From an uncultured Eubacteriales bacterium (lineage in GTDB: Bacteria; Bacillota; Clostridia; Oscillospirales; Acutalibacteraceae), in the NCBI GenBank assembly GCA_934501135.1, contig CAKSUE010000033.1, positions 1 through 7,480 of the forward strand: a stretch of DNA of 7,480 nt. The letters run 5' to 3'. Positions within the stretch are counted from its first letter, which is position 1. Each line of letters starts with the position of its first letter. Position numbers and translations under genes: made by a program. The notes below the pieces were generated by a model that made no database searches, was not told where the DNA came from, and saw only the letters and a list, made by a program, of their open reading frames with translations. Of the stretch, positions 7,152-7,480 are shown piece after piece.

Positions 7152-7480
7152 TTATATTTTTGCTAATAATTTCTTTACTGTCTCACAAGATTTTCTAGCA
7201 GAAATTTCAGCAAACTTTTCATAACTATACACAGAATGTTCGTCTGCACCATCAGATATAGACCTTAAAACAATAAATTCAACACCATTTATATAGCAAA
7301 CTTGCCCTATACTTCCCCCTTCCATTTCACACGCAACTCCATTGAAAATCTTTTCTAACTTATGCAACTCCCCTTTATTATCAATAAATTGATCTCCGGT
7401 AATAACGGTTCCTCTAAAAAACGTTATATTTTCTTCTCTTAAAAGCTGCGAAACCTTGTCTACTAAATATTTAGAACAAG
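7152..7480 (-). CDS. mtnN: 5'-methylthioadenosine/S-adenosylhomocysteine nucleosidase (partial, 5' end outside window)
   Basis: The C-terminal 109 codons or so are present, open to the right edge. MTA/SAH nucleosidase removes adenine from methylthioadenosine and S-adenosylhomocysteine in the methionine salvage and methyl cycle, in the cytoplasm. The family signatures are VITGDQFI, ACEMEGGSIGQVC with the substrate-binding Met-Glu pair, and IVLRSISDGAD, which carries the catalytic Asp of the SD motif. A helical end (SARKSCETVKKLLAKI) closes the domain. An in-frame TTG at 7365-7367 is not the start: the conserved GDQFI motif lies upstream of it and the frame stays open to the edge. The gene converges on the YdbT-like gene. 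Other nucleoside phosphorylase superfamily members (for example futalosine hydrolase) are less likely, given the EMEG and SD context. Confidence 0.9.
   Translation of the reverse strand, partial: CSKYLVDKVSQLLREENITFFRGTVITGDQFIDNKGELHKLEKIFNGVACEMEGGSIGQVCYINGVEFIVLRSISDGADEHSVYSYEKFAEISARKSCETVKKLLAKI

Overview
The window is AT-rich and carries strong GGAGG-type ribosome binding sites, TTGACA/TATAAT promoters and U-tract hairpin terminators. This fits a low-GC Gram-positive bacterium, most likely a member of the Clostridia. The species cannot be named from the sequence alone.

Layout. (1) Bases 1-1053, minus strand: the N-terminal 351 codons of a secreted protein that starts at GTG. It has a signal peptide, four BspA-type leucine-rich repeats and a C-terminal segment that resembles an ADP-ribosyltransferase fold; the gene runs off the left edge. 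(2) Bases 1247-4118, minus strand: a two-gene unit, cimA (citramalate synthase) then leuC (large subunit of the isopropylmalate/citramalate isomerase). Together they fit the pyruvate route to 2-oxobutyrate and isoleucine. The small subunit gene leuD is not next to leuC. Upstream of cimA lies a perfect consensus promoter, followed almost at once by a U-tract hairpin terminator. (3) Bases 4359-5096, minus strand: a secreted GH25 lysozyme-type muramidase with its own promoter and terminator. (4) Bases 5234-7109, plus strand: a translationally coupled pair of membrane proteins with bacterial PH (DUF304, YdbS/YdbT-like) domains, divergent from the lysozyme. (5) Bases 7152-7480, minus strand: the C-terminal part of a 5'-methylthioadenosine/S-adenosylhomocysteine nucleosidase, convergent with the YdbT-like gene and entering from the right edge.

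How the parts relate. cimA-leuC is a metabolic unit. The lysozyme and the YdbS/YdbT pair share a divergent intergenic region and both act at the cell envelope. The most unusual item is the LRR protein with the ART-like tail, a plausible secreted effector or surface toxin. The second is the promoter-terminator arrangement in front of cimA. No RNA genes, CRISPR arrays, insertion sequences or attachment sites were seen.
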